A stretch of 64,000 nucleotides of DNA from Ahaetulla prasina (taxonomy: Eukaryota; Chordata; Lepidosauria; Squamata; Colubridae): contig NC_080539.1 in assembly GCF_028640845.1 (NCBI RefSeq), positions 367,865,233 through 367,929,232 of the forward strand, written 5' to 3'. Positions 11,383 through 23,207 of the stretch are shown piece after piece; the first letter of the stretch is position 1, and each line of letters begins with the position of its first letter. Made by a program: the position numbers and the translations under genes. The notes below the pieces were generated by a model. It made no database searches, was not told where the DNA came from, and saw only the letters and a list, made by a program, of their open reading frames with translations.

Positions 11383-12708
11383 CAGGGGTGAAATGTAAAA
11401 TTTGTTACTACCGGTTCTGTGGGCGTGGCTTGGTAGTGGAGGTAATGTGACTGGGTGGGCGTGGCCAACCTTTTTTTTTCCTTTTAAAAGCATTTTTTCT
11501 ACAACCTCTTCGGCCAAAGAGCTTGTAGAAAACATGCTTTTAAAGGGTTCTGATGATCAGGCAACTCAGCTGGAATCGCCAGACGAAAAAAAGCTTTTAA
11601 AGAGTTCTGACGATCCCAGCTGAGCTGCGCGATCATCAGAGGCTTTTTTTTTTTTTACTTTTAAAAGCATTTTTTTCGATGGAAGAAAAAATGCTTTTAA
11701 AAGTAAAAAAAAAAAATCTCTGATGATTGTGCAGATCAGCTGGGGTGGGGATTTTTGTCTGTGCTGTCTCGGTGTTTGGAGGCCGTACGGGTCTGGATGG
11801 GGAGAAACAGGCTCAAACTCAACCCTTCCAAGTCTGAGTGGCTGTGGATGCCGGCATCCCGGTACAGTCAGCTGCAACCGCGGCTGACTGTTGGGGGCGA
11901 GTCATTGGCCCCGATGGAGAGGGTGCGCAATCTGGGTGTTCTCCTGGATGGACGGTTGTCTTTTGAAGAACACTTGGCGACCGTCTCCAGGAGAGCTTTT
12001 TACCAGGTTCGCCTGGTCCGCCAGTTGCGCCCCTTTTTAGACCGGGATGCCTTATGAACAGTCACTCACGCCCTCATCACTTCTCGCCTGGACTACTGCA
12101 ATGCTCTCTACATGGGGCTCCCCTTGAGGTGCACCCGGAGACTACAGTTGGTTCAGAATGCGGCCGCGCGGGTGATAGAGGAAGCCACTCGTGGCTCCCA
12201 TATAACACCGATCCTGCGCAGGCTGCACTGGCTACCTGTGGTTTTCCGAGTGCACTTCAAGGTGTTGGTTACTACCTTTAAAGCGCTCCATGGCATAGGA
12301 CCGGGATATCTTCGGGACCGCCTTCTGTTACCACATGTCTCCCACCGGCCGGTATGCTCCCATAGAGAGGGTCTTCTCAGGGTGCCGTCAGCCAAACAGT
12401 GTAGGCTGGCGACCCCCAGGGGGAGAGCCTTCTCGATGAGCTTCCCCCAGGACTTCGACAACTTCCTGACCTCCGGACCTTTCGCCGCGAGCTGAAGACA
12501 TATCTATTCTTTCGAGCAGGACTGGCTTAAATGGGGTTTTTAAATATGGATTTTATTGGGGTTTATTTTTTATATTTTGTACGGTATTTTAAATTTAGGC
12601 TATTTTGAATAAGTTTTTTAAAATGTGTTTTATTGTAATATATTGTATTATTTTATTTGCCTGTTCACCGCCCTGAGTCCTTCGGGAGAAGGGCGGTATA
12701 AAAATTAA

Positions 12709-12747
<39 letters not shown>

Positions 12748-12828
12748 TGCTACCGGTTCTCCGAACCACCTGCCGCCATCGCTACCGGATCGGGCGATCC
12801 AATCCGAACTGGGAGCATTTCACCCCTG
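11383..12828. mobile_element. hAT-type element hosting an L2 LINE
   Basis: Ends CAGGGGTGAAATG and GCATTTCACCCCTG, flanked by perfect 8-bp GGTTAGAT (11375-11382 and 12829-12836). Same family as 7994-8846. An L2 fragment with (ATT)n tail fills 11757-12747, so the LINE landed within the transposon. Confidence 0.93.
11757..12747 (+). mobile_element. L2-clade LINE 3' fragment with (ATT)n tail
   Basis: Frames 11755-12057 and 12112-12495 give the L2 reverse-transcriptase C-terminus: LKLNPSKSEWLWM, VRNLGVLLDGRLSFEEH, RLQLVQNAAARVI and LRRLHWLPVVFRV. There is a frameshift between them and a degraded end (expected WNELP region altered). The 3' UTR ends CGCCCTGAGTCCTTCGGGAG followed by (ATT)n at 12706-12747. 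Inactive. Confidence 0.92.
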
Positions 12829-12836
12829 GGTTAGAT

Positions 12837-13235
12837 ACTAGCGAGGAAAAACTCTCTGTTGGTAATTGGCAATTTACATAAGCCCTGGCTTATATCAATC
12901 TGATGTTATACAAGGGGATGTGAAAATGGCGGCCACCTTTTTCCATGCATGAACGCAAGGCAGTGGCTATTTTCCTACATTCGCAAAAATTGATTTACCT
13001 AGGGGCTCTTCAGAAGATTATCTGCATCTGCAGAACTCAGTAGAACGTTGTCATAGTTATATGGTTTGCAGTTGTAGCAAGGCCGCTGTATTGTTGAAGG
13101 AGAAAGTGGAACAATAAGGGTTGTTTTGTAAGAGCTGCTAGTGGGATTGGGTGCGGATTGTTGAGATTTACCATTTCTTCTCACTGCAAGATTTAGTATA
13201 GTATCTTTTCTTTTCTCTTCCTTGCATAATTCAAA
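12837..13235. other. Unassigned sequence
   Basis: Nothing recognisable; no coding signal. Includes a TGGCGGCCACCTTTTTCC stretch. Confidence 0.5.
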
Positions 13236-13236
13236 T

Positions 13237-13905
13237 TTTAGAATAGAATAGAATAGAATTTTTTATTGGCCAAGTGTGATTGGACACACAAGGAATTTGT
13301 CTTGGTGCATATGCTCTCAGTGTACATAAAAGAAAAGATACGTTCATCAAGGTACAACATTTACAACACAATTGATGATCCATATAGCAATATAAATCAT
13401 AAGGATTGCCAGCAACAAGTTACAGTCATACAGTCATAAGTGGAAAGAGATTGGTGATGGGAACTATGAGAAGATTAATAGTAGTGCAGATTTAGTAAAT
13501 AGTTTGACAGTGTTGAGGGAATTATTTGTTTAGCAGAGTGATGGCCTTCGGGAAAAAACTGTTCTTGTGTCTAGTTGTTCTGGTGTGCAGTGCTCTATAG
13601 CGTCGTTTTGAGGGTCGGAGTTGAAACAGTTTATGTCCAGGATGCGAGGGATCTGCAAATATTTTCACGGCCCTCTTCTTGATTCGTGCAGTATACAGGT
13701 CCTCAATGGAAGGCAGGTTGGTAGCAATTATTTTTTCTGCAGTTCTAATTATCCTCTGAAGTCTGTGTTTTTCTTGTTGGGTTGCAGAACCGAACCAGAC
13801 AGTTATAGAGGTGCAAATGACAGACTCAATAATTCCTCTGTAGAATTGGATCAGCAGCTCCTTGGGCAGTTTGAGCTTACTGAGTTGGCGCAGAAAGAAC
13901 ATTCT
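13237..13905 (-). mobile_element. CR1/L3 LINE of the snake microsatellite-seeding type
   Basis: On the minus strand a 126-residue frame (13902-13522) gives the ORF2 C-terminus (ESVICTSITVWFGSATQQEK, PSHPGHKLFQLRPSKRRYR, NSFFPKAITLLN). It is followed by a 3' UTR (ATGTACACTGAGAGCATATG...CAATCACACTTGGCCAATAAA) and (TTCTA)n at the very end. This end structure is known from snake CR1 elements that seed AATAG microsatellites. Confidence 0.9.
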
Positions 13906-14189
13906 TTGTTGTCCTTATTGTCCTTTGTTGTCCATTCTTTGCTACCAAGATCTCAATACTTGCTTCACCTCCATTCTAAAAAGTTGTCACCTTAGAGTAG
14001 AGTTTCCTACTTTTGGCAACTCTAAAACATGTAAACGTCAACTCCCAGAATTCCCTGTAAGGTTTGGAAACCTGCTTTAGAGTAACTGTGCGATAAAGGC
14101 AAAAAAACAATTTACAGGAAAGTGATATTTTCTTCATAAGGTCTTTCTGCAGATCTTGTTTGTTTGTAGCAAACTATAATACTCACATA

Positions 14190-14546
14190 GGGACGCGATG
14201 GCTTTTAGTGGGTAAAACGCTGAGCTTGTCGATTGAAAGGTTGGCAGTTCAGCGGTTCGAATCCCTAGTGCCGCGTAACAAAGTGAGCTCCCGTGACTTG
14301 TCCCAGCTTCTGCCAACCTAGCAGTTCGAAAGCACGTAAAAAATGCAAGTAGAAAAATAGGGACCTCCTTTGGTGGGAAGGTAACAGCATTCCGTGCGCC
14401 TTTGGTGTTTAGTCATGTCCACATGACCACGGAGATGTCTTCGGACAGCGCTGGCTCTTCGGCTTTGAAACGGAGATGAGCACCGCCCCCTGGAGTCGGG
14501 AACGACTAGCACATATGTGCAAAGGGAACCTTTACCTTTACCTTTA
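14190..14546 (+). mobile_element. Sauria SINE
   Basis: tRNA-related head with B box GGTTCGAATCCC, conserved body GTCCCAGCTTCTGCCAACCTAG and GAGATGAGCACCGCCCCC, and Bov-B-like end GTCGGGAACGACTAGCACAT ... (CCTTTA)n. Diagnostic of squamates. Flanks share TATAATACT as a partial target duplication. Confidence 0.93.
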
Positions 14547-14759
14547 TAATACTTATTAAAATTTACAGATCACCAGTTCTGAAACTAGAAAAGACTATTA
14601 ATATAAAAAATATTATTTTCCCTCACTTTTGCGTGACACAGATTAATTACTTCACTTGAGAATTTAATTTTGCATAAACCTGTCTTAGTTCTTTATATAT
14701 AAAGTAAACTGAACAGAAATTGGTTTGTGTCTCACTGAATTCTTTGGGGTGACATGATA

Positions 14760-15003
14760 GCACTTAGCAATAGCACTTAGATTTATATACCACTTCACAG
14801 TGCTTTTACAGCCCTCTCTAAGCAGTTTATTGAGTCAACCTATGGCCCCCAACAATCTGGATCCTCATTTTACCCACCTCGGAAGGCTGGAAGGCTGAGT
14901 CAACCTTGAGCCTGGTGAGAATCGAACTGCCAAATTGCAGGCAGCTGGCAGTCAGAAGTAGCCTGCAGTACTGCATTTTAACCACTGCGCCACCGCTAGG
15001 TGT
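14760..15003 (-). mobile_element. tRNA-derived SINE with L2-like body
   Basis: On the minus strand it starts at the tRNA-like head (GGTGGCGCAGTGGTTAAAAT), passes GTTCGATTCTCACC, GTTGACTCAGCCTTCCAGCC and CCAGATTGTTGGGGGC, and ends GTATATAAATCTAAGTGCTA. Confidence 0.85.
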
Positions 15004-15011
15004 CTCTAGTA

Positions 15012-15146
15012 CAGGAGTCTCCAACCTTGGCAACTTTAAGACTTGTGGACTTCAACTCCCATAATCCCTCAGCCAGCAAAGCTGGCTGAGGAATTCTGGA
15101 AGCTGAAGTCCACAAGTCTTAAAGTTGCCAAGGTTGGAAATCTCTG
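15012..15146. mobile_element. hAT foldback element, first of a tandem pair
   Basis: Palindrome with ends CAGGAGTCTCCAACCTTGG and complement. Flanks CTCTAGTA at 15004-15011 and 15147-15154 are identical. Confidence 0.93.
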
Positions 15147-15154
15147 CTCTAGTA

Positions 15155-15283
15155 CAGGAGTCTCCAACCTTGGCAACTTTAAGATTTGTGGACTTCAATT
15201 CAGTTTAGCTCAGTTTAGCTGGCTGAGGAACTCTGGGAGTTGAAGTCTACAAGTCTTAATGTTGCCAAGGTTGGAGACTCCTG
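15155..15283. mobile_element. hAT foldback element, second of a tandem pair
   Basis: Starts immediately after the shared CTCTAGTA (15147-15154) and is followed by a third copy at 15284-15291. Its centre is altered (CAGTTTAGCTCAGTTTAGCTGG), unlike its neighbour. Confidence 0.92.
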
Positions 15284-15289
15284 CTCTAG

Positions 15290-15590
15290 TACTTGAGGGG
15301 CTGTCACAGAGAAAAGGGGAGGGGGACTTATTCTCCAAAGCATCTGAGGGTAGGACAAGGAGTAGCAAGTAGAAAATCATCAAAGAATGATCCAACCAAG
15401 AACTAAGGAGAAAATTCCTGACAGGACAATTAGCCAGGGAAATGGCTTGCCTTCTGAAGTTGTGGGTGCTCCAACACTGGAAATTTTTAAAAAGAGATTG
15501 GACAGCCATTTGTCCAGAATGAATAGGGGGTTGGACTAAAAGATCTCCAGTTTGTCTTCCAACCATTATTCTATGTTCTATAATTAGAAT
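15290..15590 (+). mobile_element. CR1 LINE 3' fragment
   Basis: CTTGAGGGGCTGTCACAGAG to TCTTCCAACCATTATTCTATG matches the CR1 end seen at 2480-2890 but is more diverged. Confidence 0.8.
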
Positions 15591-15774
15591 TATAAGCTTA
15601 GGTATTAAGTAACTTTATATTTTTATTTGTATTTCTGAAGGAGTCCAAAATGAAGGAGTCCAAAATGAAGGAGTCCAAAATATATATTTTTCTCCTTATT
15701 TTATCCCCATGAACTTGTGGGACAGGTTAGGCTGGGAGTGATCGAAGGCTAAGCACTGGGCTCATGGCTAAGTG

Positions 15775-15951
15775 CAGTGATGGGTTGCTACTGGTTCGCC
15801 CCGTATTGGGTGAACAGGCAGCAGGAGGCTCCACCCACCCGCCCGGACATCTCTGTGCATGCGCAGCTTCTGCGCATGTGCAGAAGTGTCATGCGCGAGC
15901 ACGAGTGCCCACAAACAAACTGGTAGTGGCCAAAATTGAAACCCACTACTG
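15775..15951. mobile_element. hAT MITE
   Basis: Ends CAGTGATGGGTTGCTACTGG and CCACTACTG. Flanks GCTAAGTG (15767-15774) and GCTAAGTT (15952-15959) match 7 of 8. GC-rich interior with GCGCATG repeats. Confidence 0.87.
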
Positions 15952-16020
15952 GCTAAGTTGGGATCATATTTCTTCAATTAGGATCAGTGTTTTTAAGAAT
16001 GAACAATTGTAGAATAATTA

Positions 16021-16396
16021 CAGGGAGTCCTCAACTTGCAACTGTTCAAAGTTACAACAACATTGAAAAAGTGGGGGGGGGGGGAAAGTCCGCATGACTG
16101 TCACAGCATTCCCATGATCAAAATTTGGATGCTTGGCAACTGACATGTATTTGCAACAAGTGCTGCATCTTAGGGTCATGTAATTGTCATTTGTGACCTT
16201 TCCAGGCAGATTCTGAGAAGCAAATTAATAGGGGAAACTGGGTTCGCTTAACGACCGCATGATTCACTTAACTGCAGTGACTCGCTTAACAACCGTGGCA
16301 AAAAAGCTCATAAAATCTGGTGCAACTCACTGAACGACTGCTTTGCTCGGCAGCAGAAATTCTGGTTCCAATCGTGGTCATAAGTCGAGGACTATT
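16021..16396. mobile_element. Tc1/mariner-like MITE
   Basis: CAGGGAGTCCTCAACTTGC to GTCGAGGACTATTG; TA precedes it. Confidence 0.83.
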
Positions 16397-16706
16397 GATA
16401 TGAACTTGATCCTCGGAAGGTCAGGATAAATTTTAAACAAAATTGAATGGGATGGGAGGAGTATGTTAAAATAAAAAAAAAAGGAGTGTCCCATATGTAA
16501 AAAGTAATTTGAAGGAAGTTGAGGATTTGTTCAGTCATGTAGTGCAGGGATCCCCAACTCAGGGACTGCGGCTGGGCCATAGCTCATTTGGAACTGGGGG
16601 TGAGCACAAGTGTGCATGTGCATGCGAAGCTGCATTTGTGAAAGAGACACACATGAGCACATGAAACCATACCCTGTTCCACACACCACCAACACCCTGT
16701 TGCTGC

Positions 16707-17186
16707 CAGGGGTGAAATCTAAAAATTTTCCCTACCGGTTCTGTAGGCGTGGCTTAATTGGTGGGTGTGGCTTGGTGGTCAGATGACTGAATGGGCATGG
16801 CCAATAATAATAAATAATAAAAATAATAAAGTATACAAAACTTGGGAGCGCACCGGTTTACCTTCTTTAAAAATAGAGCCACCGGTCTACTAATTGCCTT
16901 TTTTTTGGGAGCGCACCTGTCTACCTTCTTCAAAAATAGAGGCACCGGTTTACTAACTGCCTACAGCGCTGATCAGCTGTAGTGCGGCCCTTCGAAGCGC
17001 CGCGGCAGTCATTTAAGGCCGTTTGCAGCTATATCACCACGGAGAGCTTCAGGGACAGAGAAGAGGAACAGCGAGGCGTGAGTGGTGGGGGGCGGCAGGG
17101 ATTTTTGCTACCGGTTCTCCAAGCTACCCACCCCCATTGCTACCGGATCGTGCGATCCGGTCTGAACTGGGAGCATTTCACCCCAG
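16707..17186. mobile_element. hAT-type nonautonomous element
   Basis: Ends CAGGGGTGAAATC and GCATTTCACCCCAG. Flanks GTTGCTGC (16699-16706) and GCTGCTGC (17187-17194) match 7 of 8. Internal near-repeat GGGAGCGCACCGGTTTACC / GGGAGCGCACCTGTCTACC. Confidence 0.9.
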
Positions 17187-17584
17187 GCTGCTGCTGGTCT
17201 ACCAAGTCAGAAAGACATAGAGAGAATGAGCAAGGATTGAACTGCAAAACAGATACGTGAAAGAAGAATGAGGAAGTCTCAAGGAGAAGCAGAAGACCAA
17301 GAAATGCTGCTGATGGAGAGGCTTAAAAACAACATGCCATTGAGGAGGGATTTAGGCTCTTTTAAAGTAGTAATGGTGTTTGTGAAACTGCTAGATTAAA
17401 GCCTCTGGGATGTCTAGTTGCTGATGTTGTCACGGAGGATAAAAAAATATCTGAAGCTGCAGAATTATAGTGGAAATATGGTACATGAACAAATCTTGAC
17501 ACAAAGAAAGATGAAATGAATCAATGACATATTAACATCTTAGCCGTCAGCAAATTGAAATGGATTGGAATTGGATATCAATCT

Positions 17585-18065
17585 ATCAGAATAGAGCTGG
17601 AAGGGAACTCGGAGGTCTTCTAGTCTAGCCCCCTGCTCAAACAGGAGACCCCCATACCAGGGGTGTCAGACTTGGTTTCATTGAGGGCCAGATCAGCACT
17701 GTGGTTGTCCTTGGGGGCTGGGGTGGGGGATATGGCCAAGGTGGCTGTCAGGCGGGGTTAGGGAGGGAATCCAGGGGTCTCCAGCAGATGGGGCAGTGGG
17801 CGCGAGGTTTGTCCTGCAGGGTGAGGTGAGACAAGGCAGGGAGTGGGGCAGCTGCTGCCATTGGCCACTGCGTGCTCACCGCCGTCTGTGGGGAGGGGGC
17901 GATGGTTTCTGGCAGCAGTTGCCCCATCCCCTGCCTCACCTCACGTCATCCCGTTTCCATAATGGTCTCTGAATCCACTATGTGCCCCACTTCTAGTTTC
18001 AAATCTGCTGCCCCCATAACTTCTGTTTTCAGAACCTGGAAGAGTCCTCGACATCACCAAAAGAG
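17585..18065. mobile_element. CR1 tail followed by a degraded hAT-like element
   Basis: 17585-17655 is a minus-strand CR1 tail. From 17658 CAGGGGTGTCAGACTTGGTTTCATTGAGGGCC resembles a Charlie-type hAT terminus; related sequence is at 28018-28075. The right end was not found. Confidence 0.55.
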
Positions 18066-19755
18066 GAGATAAATAATTAAAATATAACCCTTGATTGTGA
18101 TTATCTGCATTTTAAAAAAAAATCTTGTTCTTTTTTTGTCGTGCAAACATCCACACAGTCTGCACTTGTAAACCCTCTACAAGTGCAAGAAAACAAACTA
18201 TGCTTGGAAGACATCTGATGCAGTCTCCTCTTGTTAGCATCTTACTCTGAACTTAAGAGTCTTATCATGGCTTCTTCTCTGCCGAGATCATGTGTTTAAA
18301 TTTTCTTTTCTCCTCCCACCCCCCTCCGCCCCATCATATTGTCATTCCAAGGTTCCGCCTGATGTATTTAGTAATGCAAAATCTGTTTGCTAACCCCGAT
18401 TAAATAAATGGGCTGAGCGTGATGTGCAGTCCTAGAGTTTAAATCACCTAAATGATAGCAGGGTTGTGATTAGACAAATAAAACGGAGTTTGTTTTTACT
18501 GCTTCGATACAAATACTTTTTTCGGTGAAAAATAAGCTGTGGTGTGTAAAAGAGGGGGGTAGCAGGAGGAAATAGAAGTCCGTAAAATTAGCATCTAACC
18601 ATGCCTGGACAGCAGTCCTAATTAAAACATTTCTCCCAAAAAAACCACAAATCAGCAGAAAAGATGCTGCAAAGAGTGGTATTCACCCTTCAGGGGCCCC
18701 ATACCAGACCAGGTGCTGGCGCCAGGGCTTTGCTTCTTCCCTCCTCCTTCATATGCCAGCTGGCTGGGTGGTCATGTGGGAAGCCCTAATCCTTGGAATC
18801 CTGGAATCTAGCCTCACCCAGATTTCCTGTAGCTATTCTATAATCAGGAAGAGGCGGCCAGATGGATTTGCTCAATCAGAGGGAGAAGGCAGCCCGAGGC
18901 ATCGTTTTGTCCTTTTCAAACCACAATTGACCGGTCTGTTTCCTGTCGCTGGTCCACTTTCTTCCTCTTTCCTCCTTTTGCACACTGCTAATTACGTCTA
19001 TACGTTAATTTATGCAGAGCAGGGAGGAAAGGATCCTTTTAAAGGCTACCTGCTCTCTTTCTCTCATTAGCCGTTTTACCCCAGCTTCCATACTAGAATG
19101 GAGAAGGAAAACATTCCAGTCCCTTAACTTCAAATGGACATTGAGTGGCTTTTTTATGGAAATAGTTCAGAAGCAGGCTGGATCGCATAAGGGATACCCA
19201 AATAATGCAGATTCCTAGCTTTCTTTTAAATTAGCCTTTTGTTAAAGACAAAGACAATGTTTATCTTTGGAAGCAAAATCGGCTCTCCAGAGGCTGCTGA
19301 AGGACAGTTTCCAGGGTGCCTGGAACTGGCCTTGCTGGATTGGCTCTCTAGCCATTGTATCCTATTTACCTGAAAAAAAGGATTTATTTTTCCCCCCCAA
19401 AGAACTGACACTATAATCCAGAGGATTGCTTAAGATTCCCAGAAAACTGGCTGCGTTGAGATTAAAAAAAAAAGGCCAAACTCTTTGTAGTTTTCAGTGT
19501 CACATGGGATGCAAGGCAAACAGAGTCACTGGATCGTTTTAGCACAAATGGAGGGTTTAACATATTGTGGGAAGTGGGTAGATAGGAAGGGAGTCTGAAA
19601 ATCTCTCAATCTAGAAAAATCTGTATTGTAAATGAAGAAGAATGTATCAGTATCCAATACTGTTTTGTTGCTATGTTGTTTTTAAATGTTTTTAAACCTG
19701 CTAGCCAATCAGAATTGTTACAATGAGATAGGTGGGTGTATAAATTGAACACATA
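18066..19755. other. Largely repeat-free block, candidate conserved noncoding DNA
   Basis: No transposon or coding signal recognised over 1.7 kb. 18240-18560 is AT-rich and complex (GATGTATTTAGTAATGCAAA, GATTAAATAAATGGGC). 18975-19020 has a homeodomain-type CTAATTACG. It could be an enhancer of a neighbouring gene; that is inference. Confidence 0.4.
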
Positions 19756-19760
19756 AATAT

Positions 19761-20150
19761 AAGTAGTCCTTGACGTATGACAGTTGAGGCCAAAACTTAC
19801 GTTGCTGAGTGAGAAATTTGTTAAGCGAGCTTTGCCCCATTTTACGACTTTTCTTGCCACATTTGTTAAGAGAATCACTGCAATTGTCCAGTTAGCACCA
19901 CGGTTGTTAAGTGAATCTGGTTTCCCCAGTGACTTTGCTTGTCAGAAGGTCACAAAAGGGGATTACATGACCTTAGGACATTGCAACTGTCATAAATGTG
20001 AACCAGTTGTCAAGCTTCTGAATGTAAATCACAGGACCACGGGGATGCTGCAATGGTCATAAGTGTGAAAAATGGTCTCAAGTCACTTTTTTCAGTGCCG
20101 GTGTAACTTTGAACAGTCACTAAAGCGAACTGTTGTAAATCGAGGGAGGA
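19761..20150. mobile_element. Tc1/mariner-like MITE
   Basis: AAGTAGTCCTTGACGTATGAC to TAAATCGAGGGAGGACAGG with the usual interior (GAATCTGGTTTCCCC, TTTGCTTGTCAGAAGGTC). Ends are eroded. Confidence 0.8.
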
Positions 20151-21012
20151 CAGGATGTTCCCTGCAATCCTCTGCTAATTTTTGTTTGGCCTTATCAAAT
20201 TGCCTATCCAATAATACTACCTGTATTATAGGGTTATTTGGACTACTGGTGTTCCAGTTTCCTGGAGGTTCAGGTGAATATTATAGACAAAATCACACTT
20301 CTAGGGTTACACTTCTAAAGTCCAGGCATATTTAATGCTGGTGGATTCTTACAAATGCACAAATAACTGTTAAGTTTGTTAGACCAAACAGTAGGATTCC
20401 TAAAGAGCAGAGAAGCGGCTACCTATAATAATACAGTAGTTTTTTCTACTCGTTTGCCATTGTACCTTTAAAACTTTAGCACAGGGTTATATTGTATAGG
20501 GCCCACTGTGTCATCTAGCCTAGGAAAGGAGCTTCTAGAGTAATGTTCCTGACCCTTGGCAACTTTTAAGATATATGGACTTCAACCAGAGAGTGGCAAA
20601 GTAATTCTTGGTGCATCCCTTAACTCAATGAGCTGTGCTAAAGAAATGTTTTGGACCACAGTACAAAGGGAGAGGAGTGGTATCAGATGCCTCGTGACAC
20701 CAATAATAGACGTCAATTCGATATGAGAAAAGACAGACACCCTTATATTGCATTCTCTCCTTTCCCATCACAGTTCATTTAATTCACCTCAAAGGGCTGC
20801 TGCTTTGGGTAAATGAGGAGGAAGGGAGTATTAGGTATATTTACCGCCTTGATTTATTTATAAAAAGTTGGGATAAAAATCTAATATCTCAAACCACACC
20901 GGCAGCACTTCAAGGACTTCGGAATGCCACCCTAATGTCTGAAGGAAGGGGTAGTTTTTGTGCATTGAAGGAAATGGATTTTGCTGAAAAGAAAACCATG
21001 GTTTTATATATA
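20151..21012. other. Unassigned sequence
   Basis: No gene or clear repeat seen, apart from a short TATATATATA run just before the CR1 tail at 21013. Confidence 0.5.
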
Positions 21013-21290
21013 TATAGGAAGAAGAAAAGAAAAACAATAGGACAGGAACGGTAGGCACGTTTGTGCGCTTATGCACGCCCCTTATGGTCCTCTTAGGAAT
21101 GGGGTGAGGTCAATAGTAGAAAGTTTTCGGTTAAAGTTTTTAGGATTATGAGAAGAGACCACAGAGTCAGGTAAAGTATTCCAAGCACTGATGATTCTGT
21201 TACAGAAGTCATATTTTCTGCAATCTAGATTAAAGCGGTTGACATTAAGTTTAAATCTATTGGCTGCTCTTTTCATCTTTTATGGGAGGG
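21013..21290 (-). mobile_element. CR1/L3 LINE 3' fragment
   Basis: Minus-strand frame with FKLNVNRFNLDCRKYDFCNR, ISAWNTLPDSVVSSHNPKNF and LSTIDLTPFLRGP, then the UTR GGGGCGTGCATAAGCGCAC. Same family as 5690-6500. Confidence 0.88.
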
Positions 21291-21384
21291 AAAGGAATGA
21301 CTTCATATGCATGATGTCCTCATCCACGTTAAATACGATGCCTCATGTACACAATGACATCCTGAGACATGCACCTGAAGCTAT

Positions 21385-22010
21385 CATGGCTTGAACAGAA
21401 TAACAGACTGTTGGTTGGAAGGGAACCTTTAAAGGCCTTCTAGTCCAACCCCCTAAAGAAGGAGATGCTATACCATTTCAGACAAATGGTTGTCTCATCT
21501 CTTCTTGAAAAATCTCCAGCGTTGCAGCACCCACAATTGTTGTTGGGCAAGCCATTCCACTGATTTAATTGTTTTGTCAGGAAATTTTTCTTTTGTTCTA
21601 GATTGCATCTCTCTTTAATGATCGTCCACTTGTTACTTCTTTCTTCAGGTGCTTTGGAGAATGGATTGTCTTCCTCTTCTTTGTGGCAGCCCCTCAAATA
21701 TTGGAAGACTGGTTATCATGTCACCCCTAGTAGTCCTTCTCTTTGTTAGGCATCCCTAGTTCCCTCAACCATTCATCATAAAATTTAGTTTCCAGGCTAC
21801 TAATCGTTTTTGCTGCTTTTCTCAACCTCTTTTTTTTTTTAACATTGTGGTGACCAGAACTGGACACAGTATTCCAGGTGTGGTCTTACTAAAGCAGTAT
21901 ATAGCAGTACTAATACTTCTTCAGATCTTGATACTATTCCTGCGAATGCAGCCTAGGTTTGCCTTGGCATTTTTGGCAGCCGCAACAGGTAGCAAGCCAT
22001 CACTGTAGGC
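21385..22010 (-). mobile_element. CR1 LINE 3' fragment
   Basis: On + strand it starts with the inverted tail GTTGGTTGGAAGGGAACCTTT, then CTTCTTGAAAAATCTCCAGC and the inverted coding end. It reaches further upstream into ORF2 (CAGAACTGGACACAGTATTCC). Confidence 0.85.
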
Positions 22011-22299
22011 CAGTTAACACAGCTACAGGGGTTAGTGGCCAGCTGGGATGGGCTCTCAGGTGGAATATTAAGTCAAAATAAGCCATGTGGGTTTCGGCCC
22101 AGTGCCTTGAATTCGGTTATTGGGTTGCAAATTGGCCGCCACCAAGACTTATACATCGCTTGGTTGAGGCATGGCTGAAAGGATTGTCTTCCCTTCCCCA
22201 CAGTAAAATGAATCAGGGGCGCTTTAAGAGTTTATAGCGGCTATTTTTTTTTTATTGTTTCGTGTTGGTTGGTGAGGTGTCTTCACACTATGGATTGGG

Positions 22300-22850
22300 G
22301 TCTCAAGGGCCGCGAACTTTCCCCAAGATGGCGCTCGACTCCCGCCTTTCCCCTCCCCCACCCGAGTCGAAGCAATCCTCTTTGTCTGCTGCGGCAAAGC
22401 GACGCCGCATTGCTGACAAGGGCGGGAAAGTAGGTCGTTGATGCCACGCCCACTTTTCTCCTAGCGACCGGCTACTGCAGTTGTTGAGGGAGAGGATGTT
22501 AACCAATCAGCTTGCGAGAAGCGAATTGGGGCGGCTTGTTGCCCTTACCAACCTATCGTATTAGTCTTCCTTCACCCAATCACGTCTTTCTTTTTGTGAC
22601 TCATGGGGCCACGTGACAACGAACAGACGAGGGGGCTTTTTTCTTGCTGTGACTTTCACTACCCCACCTCCTCTTTTTTTCGTTATGAATATTTAATGAG
22701 TAGCTAACCAATGGGAAGCGTTCTTTCTGATTACCTCATGCTTGCGGAACGTGCTGGGTGAAGAGTTAGGTCTGTTTTACAAAGCGAGTTTATCTGCATA
22801 TTCATGAAGTAGGCGGGCCTCATAGAAAGTATATAAGGAGAAGCGCGCGC
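22300..22850 (+). promoter_or_regulatory. CIRBP: CIRBP promoter region, CCAAT- and CpG-rich
   Basis: Repeat-free, relatively GC-rich DNA directly upstream of exon 1. Visible motifs: a YY1-like AAGATGGCG at 22325-22333; CCAAT boxes at 22502-22506, 22576-22580 and 22708-22712; an octamer-like TGCATATTCATGA near 22795-22807; and TATATAAG at 22830-22837. Several CCAAT boxes suggest NF-Y control. I did not find a perfect copy of the mild-cold response element reported for mouse Cirbp, so the cold response cannot be read from sequence here. No divergent gene is visible upstream. Confidence 0.7.
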
Positions 22851-22921
22851 AAACTGTCCGGTAGTTCGCGCTGGGACTTCGAGGGTTATACTTTGATTTG
22901 TGCCGCCGCTAAACTACATTG
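22851..22921 (+). other. CIRBP: CIRBP noncoding exon 1 (5' UTR)
   Basis: The segment lies about 25 bases downstream of a TATA-like element (22830-22837) and ends at a strong donor, ACATTG|GTAAGG. The next exon begins at 23909 after TTTTGCAG, seven bases before the ATG, so the 5' UTR is short. The exact start is inferred from the TATA spacing, not observed. Confidence 0.7.
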
Positions 22922-23207
22922 GTAAGGGGGGCCGCGCGTGGTGGTCGTAAAGGAAAAGCGTACGAGAAAAATGATGTAAATAGACTCAAAACAAAGAGGG
23001 AAGTCGGAAAATAAATTTTAATTAATATAATTGGGACAGGTGGTGGATATGGTAAAATATAGGTAAGGTTATTATTTTAGTGCGAGAATTTTTGTTTTTA
23101 GCTGGTAGTGAGTTGGATGTTAGTCTGCGGAAAAGACAAAATGGTTTCCAACCGGCTTTTCGGGCAAACCTCAAAATGGCGTCTGAAAGGACTGATGGAT
23201 AACGGAA

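Noticed and set aside
14220..14280. tRNA gene
   Set aside because: The A/B-box-like segment belongs to a Sauria SINE head; the body continues into SINE and Bov-B-like sequence with no tRNA fold closure. The same holds for the other SINEs.
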